Shown piece after piece: positions 32,101-39,978 of a DNA stretch of 51,599 nt. Origin of the DNA: a virus; IMG/VR virus record IMGVR_UViG_3300048079_000024, positions 1-51,599 of that record, one strand, 5' to 3'. How positions within the stretch are numbered: position 1 is the first letter of the stretch; every line of letters starts with the position of its first letter. The position numbers and the translations under genes are program-made. The notes under the pieces are model-generated. The model was not told the origin of the DNA and did no database searches. It saw only the letters and a list, made by a program, of their open reading frames with translations.

Positions 32101-34592
32101 TATGATTCTTTTTGAAGGTCCAGCAGGGAGAACGCGGCATCCGTGAACTCCTTTCTGTTGGGCAACCGCTTGTATTCCAGCTCAGCCTTCCACATGGAGC
32201 CCAGCGAGAACTCAGTCCAGATCGTCACTGGCTCACCGTAGTAATAGATTGGCTGCTCCAAGCTGGACTGCAAGAACACGGCGATGTCCCAGGCATGCTC
32301 GGGTGGCGTGGAGATCCAGAGCCCGTCCTGCATGTGCAGGTTGATCGCAGGCTTGATCCCCGCGTGCGAGTGTGCGTGGCAGCAAGGTTTCAGTAGATAC
32401 TCGTCGGCGGGAATGAACCCCCACAGGTTCATCAGGATGGCAATGTCCGACTGCGGCCTCCAGGCATACGCGCGCCGGTACAGGTCATCGTCCAGCCGCT
32501 CGTACTCGAAATCGATGATCGCGCCCCAAATGTTCGAGAGGCATCGATTCCGCATCACCTCCGATCGGGTCTCCTTGTGGTAGACCTCCTTGATCTCCGG
32601 GGAATCTGCGTGCAGCTTGTCAATGATCCGTTGTGCCTCCTCGGAGGGGATGACGTAGCCTTCCTTCAACAGTTCATCGGAGAGCCGCCGCCCGTGCATG
32701 TCATAGTTCGTGGCATGCTTCGCTCGTTTGCCCAGGTATCGCTGATCGTAGTCCACCTCATCGATCGGTGTCCCGAACGCCACGTGCGCCGAGTGCTTGT
32801 GCGCGTCCCACTCATCCGGGTGCAGTCGCGCGAGATTGATGAGCCGCTTTGACCGTGTGAGCATCTTCACCACGCGATCTTCTGCCTGGCTCAGATCCAC
32901 ACCCAGGAAGACGCACCCCGGATCTGGCTTCACGATGTCTCGGAGTTCGCGGTCGAAGTTGTGGGGGCTAGCTCCTCGCTTGGCGGGGTTCTTCGAGGCC
33001 CGCATACGACACGTCTCAGCATACGGCCCCATTGTGAAACGCCAGCGGCCATCCGGGTCCAGACGCTCTTCCTTGAGGAAGCGGGCCACGGTGGCTGTTC
33101 GCCTATGGTCCAGGATAAGTGCTCCAGCCTCCGCAAGTTGGGGCTTGTTTGGATAGCGAAGTAGCAATCGTCGGACAGCAACCTCGTTGGTAGTGGCTCG
33201 TCCCGTCTTTCGATTGAGTATAGGGGGAAGCCGAAGCGTAGTGTAGAGGAAATGCTTGAGCTTTTTCGTGGAGAGATCCGTCTTCCCGTAGAGCGGTTCG
33301 CCTGCGATTTCCGTGAGCCGATCTTGCGCGTTGATGACCCGCGCCTGGAGCGCCGCGAGCTTGTGCCGTCTCTGATGGTCATCGAGACCCACGCCATGCA
33401 GCATGATTCGCAGAATTGGAGCGAACAGTTGTCGATAATATCGGTTGTAAAACTCCATCCGTCCGGCAGCAGCGAGCCGCACGTGCAGCGTGTCGCTAAG
33501 TTCTCGCTCGACGGCGGCATCAATACCACAGTAGGTCCAAAGGGCTTCCTCGTCTGAGGCATACTTCATCACCTCCTCGGGATCTTTCGTCTCATCCTTC
33601 CAGTATGGTTGCCGCGTGAAGATGCTCGCCATGTACGCCAGATCGTGATTATCCACGGGATCGAGGCAGTGATGTTGTGCGAGGCAATCCCACACGAAGT
33701 TGGTGATCTCACACCCGTTACGCGAGAGGTGCCAGGCGTCATAGAGCCAGTTCTGTCCGATCTTCTCCAGGCCACTCGCCATCAGTGTGCGGATCGCATC
33801 CCACACGTGGCGCAGTACGTAATCATCTTTCCAGTATGAAGGCGTCGTCGGGACGGTCATGCTGAACGCGGGGTCGTTAGAGAAGCCAACGCAGAGGATG
33901 AAGTCAGGGAGGTTCTCGATGTCTACAGCGATGGGTTCGCCGAGCTTGATCGCGCCATGCACGTAATCGTACACATCATCGAGTGTGGGCCGGATGAAGT
34001 GCTCACGCTGGGGCAGGCGTAGCTCCCGAAACGTGGCGTCGTCTGCAATCCGTGTCCAGTCGAGGATGCACGCCCGCTCCCAATTCCGCTGCTCGACCAC
34101 GCCCTCGTCGCGTTTGCGAGACGCGCGCCACAATGTGTGCGCCGGATGGATGGTGGGGATGACCTTGATCTCGCGTCCACGTCTGTCTGTGTAACTGTAG
34201 ATCGAGCCCCGATGCGAGGTGATCCCAGGCTTCTTTTCGCCCTGCCGAAACTTCCCTTGACCCGTGAGTGCGTATAGCGCCTTGTTGCCAGTCGGAACGA
34301 TGAGCCACGGATCTGTCAAGGCAGCCAGGCGATCGTGCAGCTCGTTGATCCAGTGCTCGATCTCATCCTTCGGGACAGCATCGATCCCTTGACGCGGCCA
34401 GTATGGATAGACATTCGTGATGTAGAAGTTGCTGCGAAGGAGCCCGACACGCGGCCACCAATTCTGTTCGAGTTTCTGGCCGCTCGGGCCGACGAATGGG
34501 CGCAGGAGTTGATTCTCCCAGCGACCGGGGGCTTCCCCGACGAGGACGATCCGGGCGTTCGGGCTGCCCTCATCAGGGACGAAGTTTGTCAT
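32100..34592 (-). CDS. Uracil-DNA glycosylase / 3'-5' exonuclease / family A DNA polymerase fusion
   Basis: 830 residues in three parts. Residues 1-175 match family 4 UDG (GEAPG 19-23, PFVG 32-35, IHPAHTL from 148). Residues 215-370 are a DnaQ-type proofreader (D224/E226, D285, D358 in YCGIDA). Residues 400-830 are PolA: motif A DLSQAEDR (D566), motif B R618-x3-K622-x3-H626-x3-Y630, motif C HMQD (D756). Motif B has His where Phe, Tyr or Leu is usual; motif C has QD for HD. It should copy the genome and inspect for uracil. Confidence 0.9.
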   Translation of the reverse strand: MTNFVPDEGSPNARIVLVGEAPGRWENQLLRPFVGPSGQKLEQNWWPRVGLLRSNFYITNVYPYWPRQGIDAVPKDEIEHWINELHDRLAALTDPWLIVPTGNKALYALTGQGKFRQGEKKPGITSHRGSIYSYTDRRGREIKVIPTIHPAHTLWRASRKRDEGVVEQRNWERACILDWTRIADDATFRELRLPQREHFIRPTLDDVYDYVHGAIKLGEPIAVDIENLPDFILCVGFSNDPAFSMTVPTTPSYWKDDYVLRHVWDAIRTLMASGLEKIGQNWLYDAWHLSRNGCEITNFVWDCLAQHHCLDPVDNHDLAYMASIFTRQPYWKDETKDPEEVMKYASDEEALWTYCGIDAAVERELSDTLHVRLAAAGRMEFYNRYYRQLFAPILRIMLHGVGLDDHQRRHKLAALQARVINAQDRLTEIAGEPLYGKTDLSTKKLKHFLYTTLRLPPILNRKTGRATTNEVAVRRLLLRYPNKPQLAEAGALILDHRRTATVARFLKEERLDPDGRWRFTMGPYAETCRMRASKNPAKRGASPHNFDRELRDIVKPDPGCVFLGVDLSQAEDRVVKMLTRSKRLINLARLHPDEWDAHKHSAHVAFGTPIDEVDYDQRYLGKRAKHATNYDMHGRRLSDELLKEGYVIPSEEAQRIIDKLHADSPEIKEVYHKETRSEVMRNRCLSNIWGAIIDFEYERLDDDLYRRAYAWRPQSDIAILMNLWGFIPADEYLLKPCCHAHSHAGIKPAINLHMQDGLWISTPPEHAWDIAVFLQSSLEQPIYYYGEPVTIWTEFSLGSMWKAELEYKRLPNRKEFTDAAFSLLDLQKES

Positions 34593-34752
34593 CTCGATGC
34601 GCGAGTTCGTACTTCGTCAGAATGTAAATGATGCCTTCGCGTACCATCTCGCCGATCGACCTTCCTTGTTTCCGGGCGAGTGATTTCAGCTCTGTATGAA
34701 TGCTCGGGGTTATTCGTATATTCAAGTCGTGTGTTCTGCCTTCTGTTTCCAT
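34573..34752 (-). CDS. Ribbon-helix-helix DNA-binding protein, 59 aa
   Basis: Reads LNIRITPSIHTELKSLARKQ, then GRSIGEMVREGI: a beta strand followed by two helices, as in Arc/CopG repressors. ATG 34752 is chosen because the RHH starts soon after it and a G-rich site lies upstream; the frame is open to 34815. Overlaps the polymerase start by 20 nt, so it may repress the replication genes. Repeated ATGGAC sites upstream are candidate operators. Confidence 0.7.
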   Translation of the reverse strand: METEGRTHDLNIRITPSIHTELKSLARKQGRSIGEMVREGIIYILTKYELAHRDDKLRP

Positions 34753-34817
34753 CCCAGCCCCCATCGTAGTTCGGGCGGAAAGCACACAAAGCACGCGAAT
34801 GGTTCGCTCGGCCACAT

Positions 34818-34862
34818 CATGCTATGTCCATTTATACAGGTCCATTCGTACCATAGTACTGC
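34818..34862 (-). promoter_or_regulatory. Candidate operator/promoter of the RHH-polymerase segment
   Basis: On the minus strand, GTACTATGGTAC (inverted GTAC arms) is followed by ATGGAC, 8 nt, ATGGAC, with TATAAA between the repeats as a -10. The -35 is weak. Direct repeats at this spacing next to an RHH gene suggest autoregulation inside the long operon. Confidence 0.4.
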
Positions 34863-34869
34863 CACCCCA

Positions 34870-35112
34870 TCACCCTCCCTCCATAATCTCCAATACCTGC
34901 TTGACCATCGTGCGCCAGCCCCCTGGTCTTCCTGGGCGATGGAACATGGGAGACTTTCGCGTGATGCAGAGCAGATCGTAGGCCCGCTGCAAACGATCTT
35001 TCAGGATTGCTAGACCAAGATCATCGAATCGTCCAACAGTGGTCTTCTGAATAGTACGAGACGAATCGTCAGTTGCTCTCCCATCTCGTGGTGGTGTGCG
35101 GAGTCCGGTCAT
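34870..35112 (-). CDS. Hypothetical protein, 80 aa
   Basis: AGGGAGGGG stands 6 nt before ATG 35112. A polar N-terminus precedes two likely helices (RFDDLGLAILKDRLQRAYDLL, then TMVKQVLEIMEGG). No motif recognised. It starts 2 nt after the upstream gene, within the coupled series 36112-34870. Confidence 0.65.
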   Translation of the reverse strand: MTGLRTPPRDGRATDDSSRTIQKTTVGRFDDLGLAILKDRLQRAYDLLCITRKSPMFHRPGRPGGWRTMVKQVLEIMEGG

Positions 35113-35113
35113 C

Positions 35114-35407
35114 TTATCCCCCTCCCTGACGGGCGCGGATGGCGGCGGCTATTGAGATTGGACAATATGTTAAGCCGATGCATTTGTTGTCTTCTTTGGT
35201 TAAAAGATAGCAATAACAACCCAACTGCTCGATCTTGGCCGCCTCCTCCATCACGGCGGCGGTGATGGCTTCTTCGTGCTCCTGCTTCACTCTAAGGAAC
35301 TCAATATCTGTCAGCACCTTTCGTGCCTTGAGGGCGTCGATGACGGCTTGGCATTGAGCGCAGCAGAAATCGCAATCTATTCCATGCGTACCAGTTTTAA
35401 GCATCAT
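35114..35407 (-). CDS. Cys-rich zinc-binding protein, 97 aa
   Basis: ATGATG at 35407 with GGAGGGG upstream. CDFCCAQC at residues 11-18 and C-x-C/C-x6-type Cys in the last third (GCYCYLL, KCIGLTYC) flank a helical, acidic centre. At least one zinc or Fe-S site is likely. Function unknown. Overlaps the upstream gene by 4 nt. Confidence 0.65.
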   Translation of the reverse strand: MMLKTGTHGIDCDFCCAQCQAVIDALKARKVLTDIEFLRVKQEHEEAITAAVMEEAAKIEQLGCYCYLLTKEDNKCIGLTYCPISIAAAIRARQGGG

Positions 35408-35667
35408 CTCCCCTCCACAGCCTTGCGGGCGGCGGCGAAGGCGTGATCCCACGGAGCAGGGCCAGCCCACCACGGACCTTGTTCGTGTGGCTCCTCCATC
35501 AACTGAATAAATCTCTCCCACTGCTCAGGTGGTGATTGTCGCGCCATCGCATCCACGACGAGGCCGATGCCGTGCCAGGATTGCAACTGGCCTTGCGATA
35601 CAAACCCCTCAGTATAGGGCCACCTCAACAACTCCTCGGCCACCCACTTGAGCAACGTGTCAGTCAT
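35404..35667 (-). CDS. Hypothetical Trp-rich protein, 87 aa
   Basis: Small acidic helical protein with seven Trp (WVAEELLRW, EQWERFIQ, PWWAGPAPWDH). Overlaps both neighbours by 4 nt. No family recognised. Confidence 0.65.
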   Translation of the reverse strand: MTDTLLKWVAEELLRWPYTEGFVSQGQLQSWHGIGLVVDAMARQSPPEQWERFIQLMEEPHEQGPWWAGPAPWDHAFAAARKAVEGR

Positions 35668-35891
35668 AGGCGATGGGCTCCTTGCGGCTTTTGGGGCGGC
35701 TTACCAGTGAACCTAACGGCGATCCGAAAAGTGGATCTGTTATCTTCGGGCCATTTTTGCAACTCGACTGGTCCGATCACGACGACCTTGCCCCCATTAG
35801 CTAATATGTAAGCATTGGCGGCTTCGAGGAGACCGTCCAGTTCATTGCCTTGGCCTATCCACACTGCTTTAGCCAACCTTCGCTTTGCCAT
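35664..35891 (-). CDS. Hypothetical protein, 75 aa
   Basis: ATG 35891 is preferred over an earlier start at 35942, because the GGAGGATATGGGGTG site lies next to it and the stop of the upstream gene overlaps it. It looks like a small alpha/beta domain (GGKVVVIGPVELQKW, then TFRIAVRFTG). Unknown. Confidence 0.62.
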   Translation of the reverse strand: MAKRRLAKAVWIGQGNELDGLLEAANAYILANGGKVVVIGPVELQKWPEDNRSTFRIAVRFTGKPPQKPQGAHRL

Positions 35892-36112
35892 CACCCCATA
35901 TCCTCCCCGCCACTGTCGGCGTCGGCAGCAATTGCAAGACACTCCGTTGCTTCACGAGATGGGATGGAGTCCTTGAACACCATTCGGGTGCTATGAGACG
36001 TCTCTGCGAGGCGGTTTCTAATCAATAGGTCAAGGTCTCGTTCAAACTCCTCCCACAACCCAACGTCTCCTGGCCCCCATTTCACGAAAAAGATGTCAGG
36101 CGTCATCGTCAT
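35891..36112 (-). CDS. Hypothetical acidic protein, 73 aa
   Basis: ATG at 36112 or 36106. Overlaps the upstream gene by 17 nt and the downstream ATG by 1 nt. It reads DIFFVKWGPGDVGLWEEFERDLD, then a polar end with many acidic residues. No motif recognised. Confidence 0.6.
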   Translation of the reverse strand: MTMTPDIFFVKWGPGDVGLWEEFERDLDLLIRNRLAETSHSTRMVFKDSIPSREATECLAIAADADSGGEDMG

Positions 36113-36488
36113 GGTCTGGCCTTTCTCCTTGATGCACCGAGTTCTCCCTGTCCTCTGGGGTCTCTCGTTCCCCTACCGCAGGCGTGGACACCCCCCTGGC
36201 GAAGGCGAGAGCTTCCGCTACGTCGTTGGCATGGGCCTCAATGAACGTCCACTCGTCCGTATCGGGGCGACGCATAAGGGCGTTTTGACACGCCCCCACC
36301 ACCCGCCGCAGGGCTTCTTTGGCAGCATCGCGTTCGTTTATAAGTCGCGCCTGCTCACTAATGTTTGTCGTATTGCATCCTTGCAACCGCTCGACCTCAG
36401 CCTTGTGGACGGCAATCAATTCTTCACACTTCTTGGCGTATCCCTTCAGGGCCGTGTTGGCAATCTCGTATCGTGCGAGGTCGTCCAT
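36096..36488 (-). CDS. Coiled-coil protein, 130 aa
   Basis: ATG 36488 is picked for its GCGAAGGAGGAGTG site. Helical heptads over residues 5-80 (ALKGYAKKCEELIAVHKAEVERLQ) and a disordered acidic C-terminus ending DHDDDA. Common form among small phage proteins; function unknown. Confidence 0.68.
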   Translation of the reverse strand: MDDLARYEIANTALKGYAKKCEELIAVHKAEVERLQGCNTTNISEQARLINERDAAKEALRRVVGACQNALMRRPDTDEWTFIEAHANDVAEALAFARGVSTPAVGERETPEDRENSVHQGERPDHDDDA

Positions 36489-36533
36489 CACTCCTCCTTC
36501 GCCAACGCCTGCCGTATCTATGTATAATTCCAT

Positions 36534-36596
36534 CCGCGCACGGGCCAGATTTGAACTGACGAGTCGAGTCTACGTGGTCCCACTCGCCGTGCGCGG
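36534..36596 (-). ncRNA. tRNA-like three-way junction
   Basis: Read on the minus strand, a 10-bp outer stem (CCGCGCACGG/CCGTGCGCGG) encloses a 5-bp hairpin (CGAGT/ACTCG, 12-nt loop), a 4-nt link and a canonical T-arm (GTCAG, loop TTCAAAT, CTGGC). The T-arm joins the outer stem without a gap, as in tRNA. Only one arm lies between, so it is 15-16 nt too short for a full tRNA. It lies between two genes of the leftward operon. It could be a relic tRNA, a tRNA mimic or an mRNA-processing element. Confidence 0.6.
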
Positions 36597-36601
36597 GTTC
36601 C

Positions 36602-36796
36602 CTACTTCTTCACTGCTGCTGGTGCCGGTGCCTTGTCATAGATGCCTCCCACCGGCTGACAGTTGCTCGGCCAATACTTGACGCCATCCCTCATCAGGGG
36701 CGGCTCCTGACCAAACTGGGTCTCGCAGTAATACTTCGGCGCGCAACCCACCAACGCCACCGCGATCAGGACAATCATGGGAATGAGCCTCTTCAT
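36602..36796 (-). CDS. Small lipoprotein, 64 aa
   Basis: ATG 36796 with AGAAGGGAGGTGAG upstream. A short basic start and hydrophobic helix end in the lipobox ALVGC (Cys18), followed by a 46-residue mature part with two further Cys (YYCETQFG, SNCQP). An early-operon lipoprotein could block reinfection at the envelope, by analogy with other phage lipoproteins; unproven. Confidence 0.72.
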   Translation of the reverse strand: MKRLIPMIVLIAVALVGCAPKYYCETQFGQEPPLMRDGVKYWPSNCQPVGGIYDKAPAPAAVKK

Positions 36797-36812
36797 GTCT
36801 CTCACCTCCCTT

Positions 36813-37625
36813 CTATTTCTTGGCTGGTGCTGGCACACTCACCGGCGTAAAAGGCTTGGCGAACCCGGTGATGTGTACGATCAGCTCACCTTCAACCCTC
36901 GTTGAGCTAAACCCGGTGCCCCCACCGATCGCCGGGGCAACCCCATACGGGCTGTTCTGCGAGGCAGCAGAGGGGATGACGGATGCAGCGATGGAAGGGC
37001 CGATGGAGAACCCCTTATAGGTGCTGACCCCTCGAATAGCAAAGGTCACTTCGCCGATCTCCACGCCTTCCTCCATTGCTCGGTATGCAGCCTCGCAGAC
37101 GACCGTAGTAAACGCGGGATCGTCGTCGTCTCTCGCCTTCGCTGTGCCCAAGAACCTACCCGTTGGTACTGAGGTATCCTTTTGAAGCTGCGGGTACATC
37201 AGCTCGATCACGCGGTCTTCCCTCTTCGCTGTGATGATCGCCGGAGATGTCCCGTCCCACGAGTCGGATATTCCAGACCTGCGGCACCGTGCAGCTTCCT
37301 CGAACGTCAACCGTGTCGGCACGAACCGCCCTGGAGAGCTGATCCATCCATCCGGCTTATATGGCTGGACGGCATCAGGTAGCCACATGAACCACGGTGC
37401 GTCCAGGAAATCCCGAGGTGTCTCTACGACCTGGACGTTATACACGTCAGACCTCTGGCTTTGGCCCTGTCCCTGCTGTACGTCCACGTCCACCTTCTGC
37501 TTGACATCGACATCGACATTCCCCCGCCGATGCCCTGGCGGATCATGGTCCGGTCGATGGTGTGCATAGGCGTGATCGAAACCTAACAGCGTCATTGCTG
37601 CTAGCAGTACGAGAATCCTTTTCAC
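36813..37625 (-). CDS. Exported protein, 270 aa
   Basis: GTG 37625 is taken because GGAGGCCCGA lies just upstream and a Sec signal follows (VKRILVLLAAMTLLGFDHAYA). After a His/Asp/Pro-rich linker with DVDVKQKVDVDVQQGQGQ repeats comes a folded domain with RPF-like turns and three Cys, then a Gly-rich barrel-like end. It lies 16 nt before the lipoprotein gene, so the pair could act together in the envelope. No family identified. Confidence 0.68.
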   Translation of the reverse strand: MKRILVLLAAMTLLGFDHAYAHHRPDHDPPGHRRGNVDVDVKQKVDVDVQQGQGQSQRSDVYNVQVVETPRDFLDAPWFMWLPDAVQPYKPDGWISSPGRFVPTRLTFEEAARCRRSGISDSWDGTSPAIITAKREDRVIELMYPQLQKDTSVPTGRFLGTAKARDDDDPAFTTVVCEAAYRAMEEGVEIGEVTFAIRGVSTYKGFSIGPSIAASVIPSAASQNSPYGVAPAIGGGTGFSSTRVEGELIVHITGFAKPFTPVSVPAPAKK

Positions 37626-37733
37626 TGTCGGGCCTCCTGTGTGAAATGTGAAGGCGCGGGCCGGACTGCTTCCGTTGGCAAACGAGGCGTCATCCACCAA
37701 CCTTCCGCCCTCGACACCCGCGCCCCCACTGGT
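37626..37733. other. Intergenic gap in the leftward operon
   Basis: About 108 nt between the SSB-like gene and the exported protein gene. It holds the GGAGGCCCGA initiation element (37628-37637, minus strand). The frame of the exported protein is open through it, but that extension would hide the signal peptide, so it is not annotated as coding. Confidence 0.5.
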
Positions 37734-38483
37734 TTACTCTTCGCCTCCCCCGTGCGCCTGCACATGCTGTGCGAACTCCGCGCGCGGGACACTCTCTCCG
37801 CACACCGCGCACTTGGTCATCGCTCCCGCTGCTCCACCCTTCTTCGGGTTCGCCGGAGGTGGCGCAGGTGCCGCTGGTCGCCCCGGAGCTGGTCGGGCCG
37901 CAGGGGCAAGACGCTGCGGGGGAGCAGCCGGAGCAGCAGCTCGTGGTGCAGCCGCCGTCCTCGGTGCCGCCACTGGAGCACGCGCCGGGACACGACCGCG
38001 CGCCGCAGCAGGCTTCTGTTCCAACCCCACTTCACGCTCACCGAGTGCGTAGTACCCGTTGATCTGGTTCATGGGCGTGCCCCGCTTGGTGATCTGCTGG
38101 CCCACCACAGCAATGAGCTGCTGCCCTGTCGCCACCGCGCACATCTCATCGATGTCGTCGGACATCGGCACCTGGGCAGCTTTGAACATCCGCTTCAGTT
38201 GACGCGCCCCGATGGAGTTCTTCCAGGTCTCGGGATCTTCCGCTTGCGGGTCGTCTGCCGTACCGATCACGAAGTAATCGTACTGCGGGTAGCCCACGTA
38301 CGGCTCCGGCTCGGCAATCGAATACTGGGCACGGTACATCAGACATCCCGCAGGGAGCACAGCTTCGGGGCCACCCGCCGTCTCTGTCTCGACGGCCTCA
38401 ACGATCTGGAGAGCGTAGGCCCCATCGGGGACGAGAACCATCCCCTCTGCAATGTTGTCATGCGGCCATTGTCTCGGACTCAT
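37734..38483 (-). CDS. Single-stranded DNA-binding-like protein with zinc finger, 249 aa
   Basis: The N-terminal 150 residues look like a DUF669-type OB-fold (GAYALQIVEAVETE, then MYRAQYSIAEPEPYVGYPQYDYFVIG). A Pro/Ala/Arg-rich linker (about 160-215) leads to a small zinc finger (CAVCGESVPRAEFAQHVQAH). Phage DUF669 proteins act as SSB partners of recombinases. It lies two genes from the Sak4-like ATPase. Start supported by GGAGGCCCGATTACC. Confidence 0.68.
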   Translation of the reverse strand: MSPRQWPHDNIAEGMVLVPDGAYALQIVEAVETETAGGPEAVLPAGCLMYRAQYSIAEPEPYVGYPQYDYFVIGTADDPQAEDPETWKNSIGARQLKRMFKAAQVPMSDDIDEMCAVATGQQLIAVVGQQITKRGTPMNQINGYYALGEREVGLEQKPAAARGRVPARAPVAAPRTAAAPRAAAPAAPPQRLAPAARPAPGRPAAPAPPPANPKKGGAAGAMTKCAVCGESVPRAEFAQHVQAHGGGEE

Positions 38484-38498
38484 GGTAATCGGGCCTCC

Positions 38499-38699
38499 TT
38501 AGTCGAGTGGTGTGCTTGCCAACTTCTGTCCCTTGGTCTTGACCTTCGCCCTGCTAGTTCGGCTCGGATTACTCTTTCTCTTGCTGCGGGTGTTCGCCCG
38601 CCGCTTCGGACGGAGCAGCCCGGACTCCTTGACGGAATCCAGGATTGCCTGGCCGATCTCAGCCAGCAGAGCGGTCCTCTCGATCGGGCTCTTTGCCAT
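38499..38699 (-). CDS. Small basic protein, 66 aa
   Basis: Helical N-terminus (ERTALLAEIGQAILDSVKESG), then a basic Arg/Lys/Ser-rich tail. Overlaps the upstream gene by 41 nt, which is unusual for this operon. Possible nucleic-acid binder; unknown. Confidence 0.6.
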   Translation of the reverse strand: MAKSPIERTALLAEIGQAILDSVKESGLLRPKRRANTRSKRKSNPSRTSRAKVKTKGQKLASTPLD

Positions 38700-38952
38700 C
38701 GTCTCTCACCTCCTTTCTTTTCAAATGTTCGGGCGAGTAGCAATACAGGATCGTTCCCCACCTGATAACGAACTCCTGGTCGCCCTCGCTATCGTACTCG
38801 CCATCGACGCGAATGACCTCCTCGACGATGTGGCGAGCACGGATGATCGTTCCGTCCTCCAGCATCAATCGACACCACGGCTCCTCGAAGAAGACGGGCG
38901 TGATGAGGGTGCCCTCGCGCTTCTCACCGCGCCATGTGATCGGGCGTTTCAT
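38659..38952 (-). CDS. Hypothetical beta protein, 97 aa
   Basis: ATG 38952 overlaps the ATPase stop by 4 nt. The beta pattern with WRGEKREGTLITPVFFEEPW, then RARHIVEEVIRVDG, fits a small SH3- or OB-like domain. The C-terminus is acidic and disordered. Function unknown. Confidence 0.65.
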   Translation of the reverse strand: MKRPITWRGEKREGTLITPVFFEEPWCRLMLEDGTIIRARHIVEEVIRVDGEYDSEGDQEFVIRWGTILYCYSPEHLKRKEVRDDGKEPDREDRSAG

Positions 38953-39812
38953 CCCTCCCACTCCCCCCACAGTGCTTGATAGTGCTGCGGGCAGCGATCG
39001 GGCGCACTCACCTGCGTCGAGCAGTTCCACATGTTATCCATGCGGGTCTGCAACAGATGTAGCCGCTCGTTCGCTTCGCCCTTGTCCACGTAGGCCCGGT
39101 AGAACTCCCCGTACGCCGCCGCAAAGCTCTTCCGCATGCGCCCAGGCAGCGCGGGATTCCGCACGAAGAACCCGTGGGCCTCATCCTTGGCCTCATCGAT
39201 GTGACAGAGCACGACCACGTTCATCGGAAATCCCCCGAACCGGATCATCAGCATCTCTTCGAGGGCATCCGTGCTGCTGGCCCACCATTGCCGGGGATCT
39301 CCGGTCATCGGGTTCATAATGTATTGATCGTACTTCCGCGCGGCGATCTCCATGAACGTCGTCGAGTCCGCGACCACCGTGGCCCACTGGTCATACTCCT
39401 TCTGGAAGATCGACATGCGGTGCAGAAATCGCCAGTACGCATCCACGAGGGTCTGATCGGTCACATCGTACATGATGCGCCCGCGCTCCTTGCCACTCTC
39501 TTTCCCCGAGCGCAGGGCCAAATGCGGCGTACTGAACTCATTGTGATAATACTCGATCTGGATAATCATCTCGCCCGTCTTGCGCGACTTCACGTGGCGA
39601 ATGGGTGTTCCAAATTGGTCCACCATCAGCTCAGAGGGATCGCCCCGCTTCAGGTACGGGGTTTCCTTGCCGAAGGGATCGAAACAGAAGACGATCATCG
39701 GCTTCGGCCACGTCGCGGCGAAGGTGGATTTTCCGGCACCACTATCGCCGTACGTCGCGCAGTGTACGGGCGGGAAGATGATCGGTTGCTCGGGGATCTG
39801 CGCTTCAGCCAT
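38949..39812 (-). CDS. Sak4-like RecA-family ATPase
   Basis: The 287 residues open with Walker A YGDSGAGKST (about residues 21-30). A hydrophobic Walker B follows (WATVVADS, around 145-152), then VVVLCHIDEA around 200. This is the minimal RecA core of phage Sak4-type proteins and related AAA_24 ATPases, which pair complementary strands with help from SSB. The neighbouring SSB-like protein and Cas4-like nuclease support a recombination role. Confidence 0.75.
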   Translation of the reverse strand: MAEAQIPEQPIIFPPVHCATYGDSGAGKSTFAATWPKPMIVFCFDPFGKETPYLKRGDPSELMVDQFGTPIRHVKSRKTGEMIIQIEYYHNEFSTPHLALRSGKESGKERGRIMYDVTDQTLVDAYWRFLHRMSIFQKEYDQWATVVADSTTFMEIAARKYDQYIMNPMTGDPRQWWASSTDALEEMLMIRFGGFPMNVVVLCHIDEAKDEAHGFFVRNPALPGRMRKSFAAAYGEFYRAYVDKGEANERLHLLQTRMDNMWNCSTQVSAPDRCPQHYQALWGEWEG

Positions 39813-39978
39813 TGGGAGCCTCCTCTGCTGGTGCTCGCTGCGGGCGCTGTTCTCGGCACGTCTGCGAATGAGTAATCACGTCAGCTCCCATCAACAAACA
39901 ACCGCACGCTCTGCACTTTGCGACTACCACGATGTAGTTACCTGTTGCCCCCTGCTGGGGAGATTCGTACTCAATCAC
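39805..39978 (-). CDS. Zinc-finger micropeptide, 57 aa
   Basis: GTG 39978 is selected for CGGAGG 6 nt upstream. CRACGCLL and ITHSQTCRE can bind one zinc (C-x2-C...H-x3-C). A disordered basic and acidic tail follows. Overlaps both neighbours by 8 nt. Confidence 0.58.
   Translation of the reverse strand: MIEYESPQQGATGNYIVVVAKCRACGCLLMGADVITHSQTCREQRPQRAPAEEAPNG

Noticed and set aside
36534-36596. An attachment site derived from a host tRNA
   Set aside because: att cores keep an exact tRNA 3' half next to an integrase; here an arm is missing, the outer stem is longer than in tRNA and no integrase is present.
37641-38765. A 374-codon frame on the plus strand opposite the SSB-like gene
   Set aside because: Arg/His/Leu-rich product typical of an antisense shadow; the minus-strand frame has the OB-like domain and a zinc finger.
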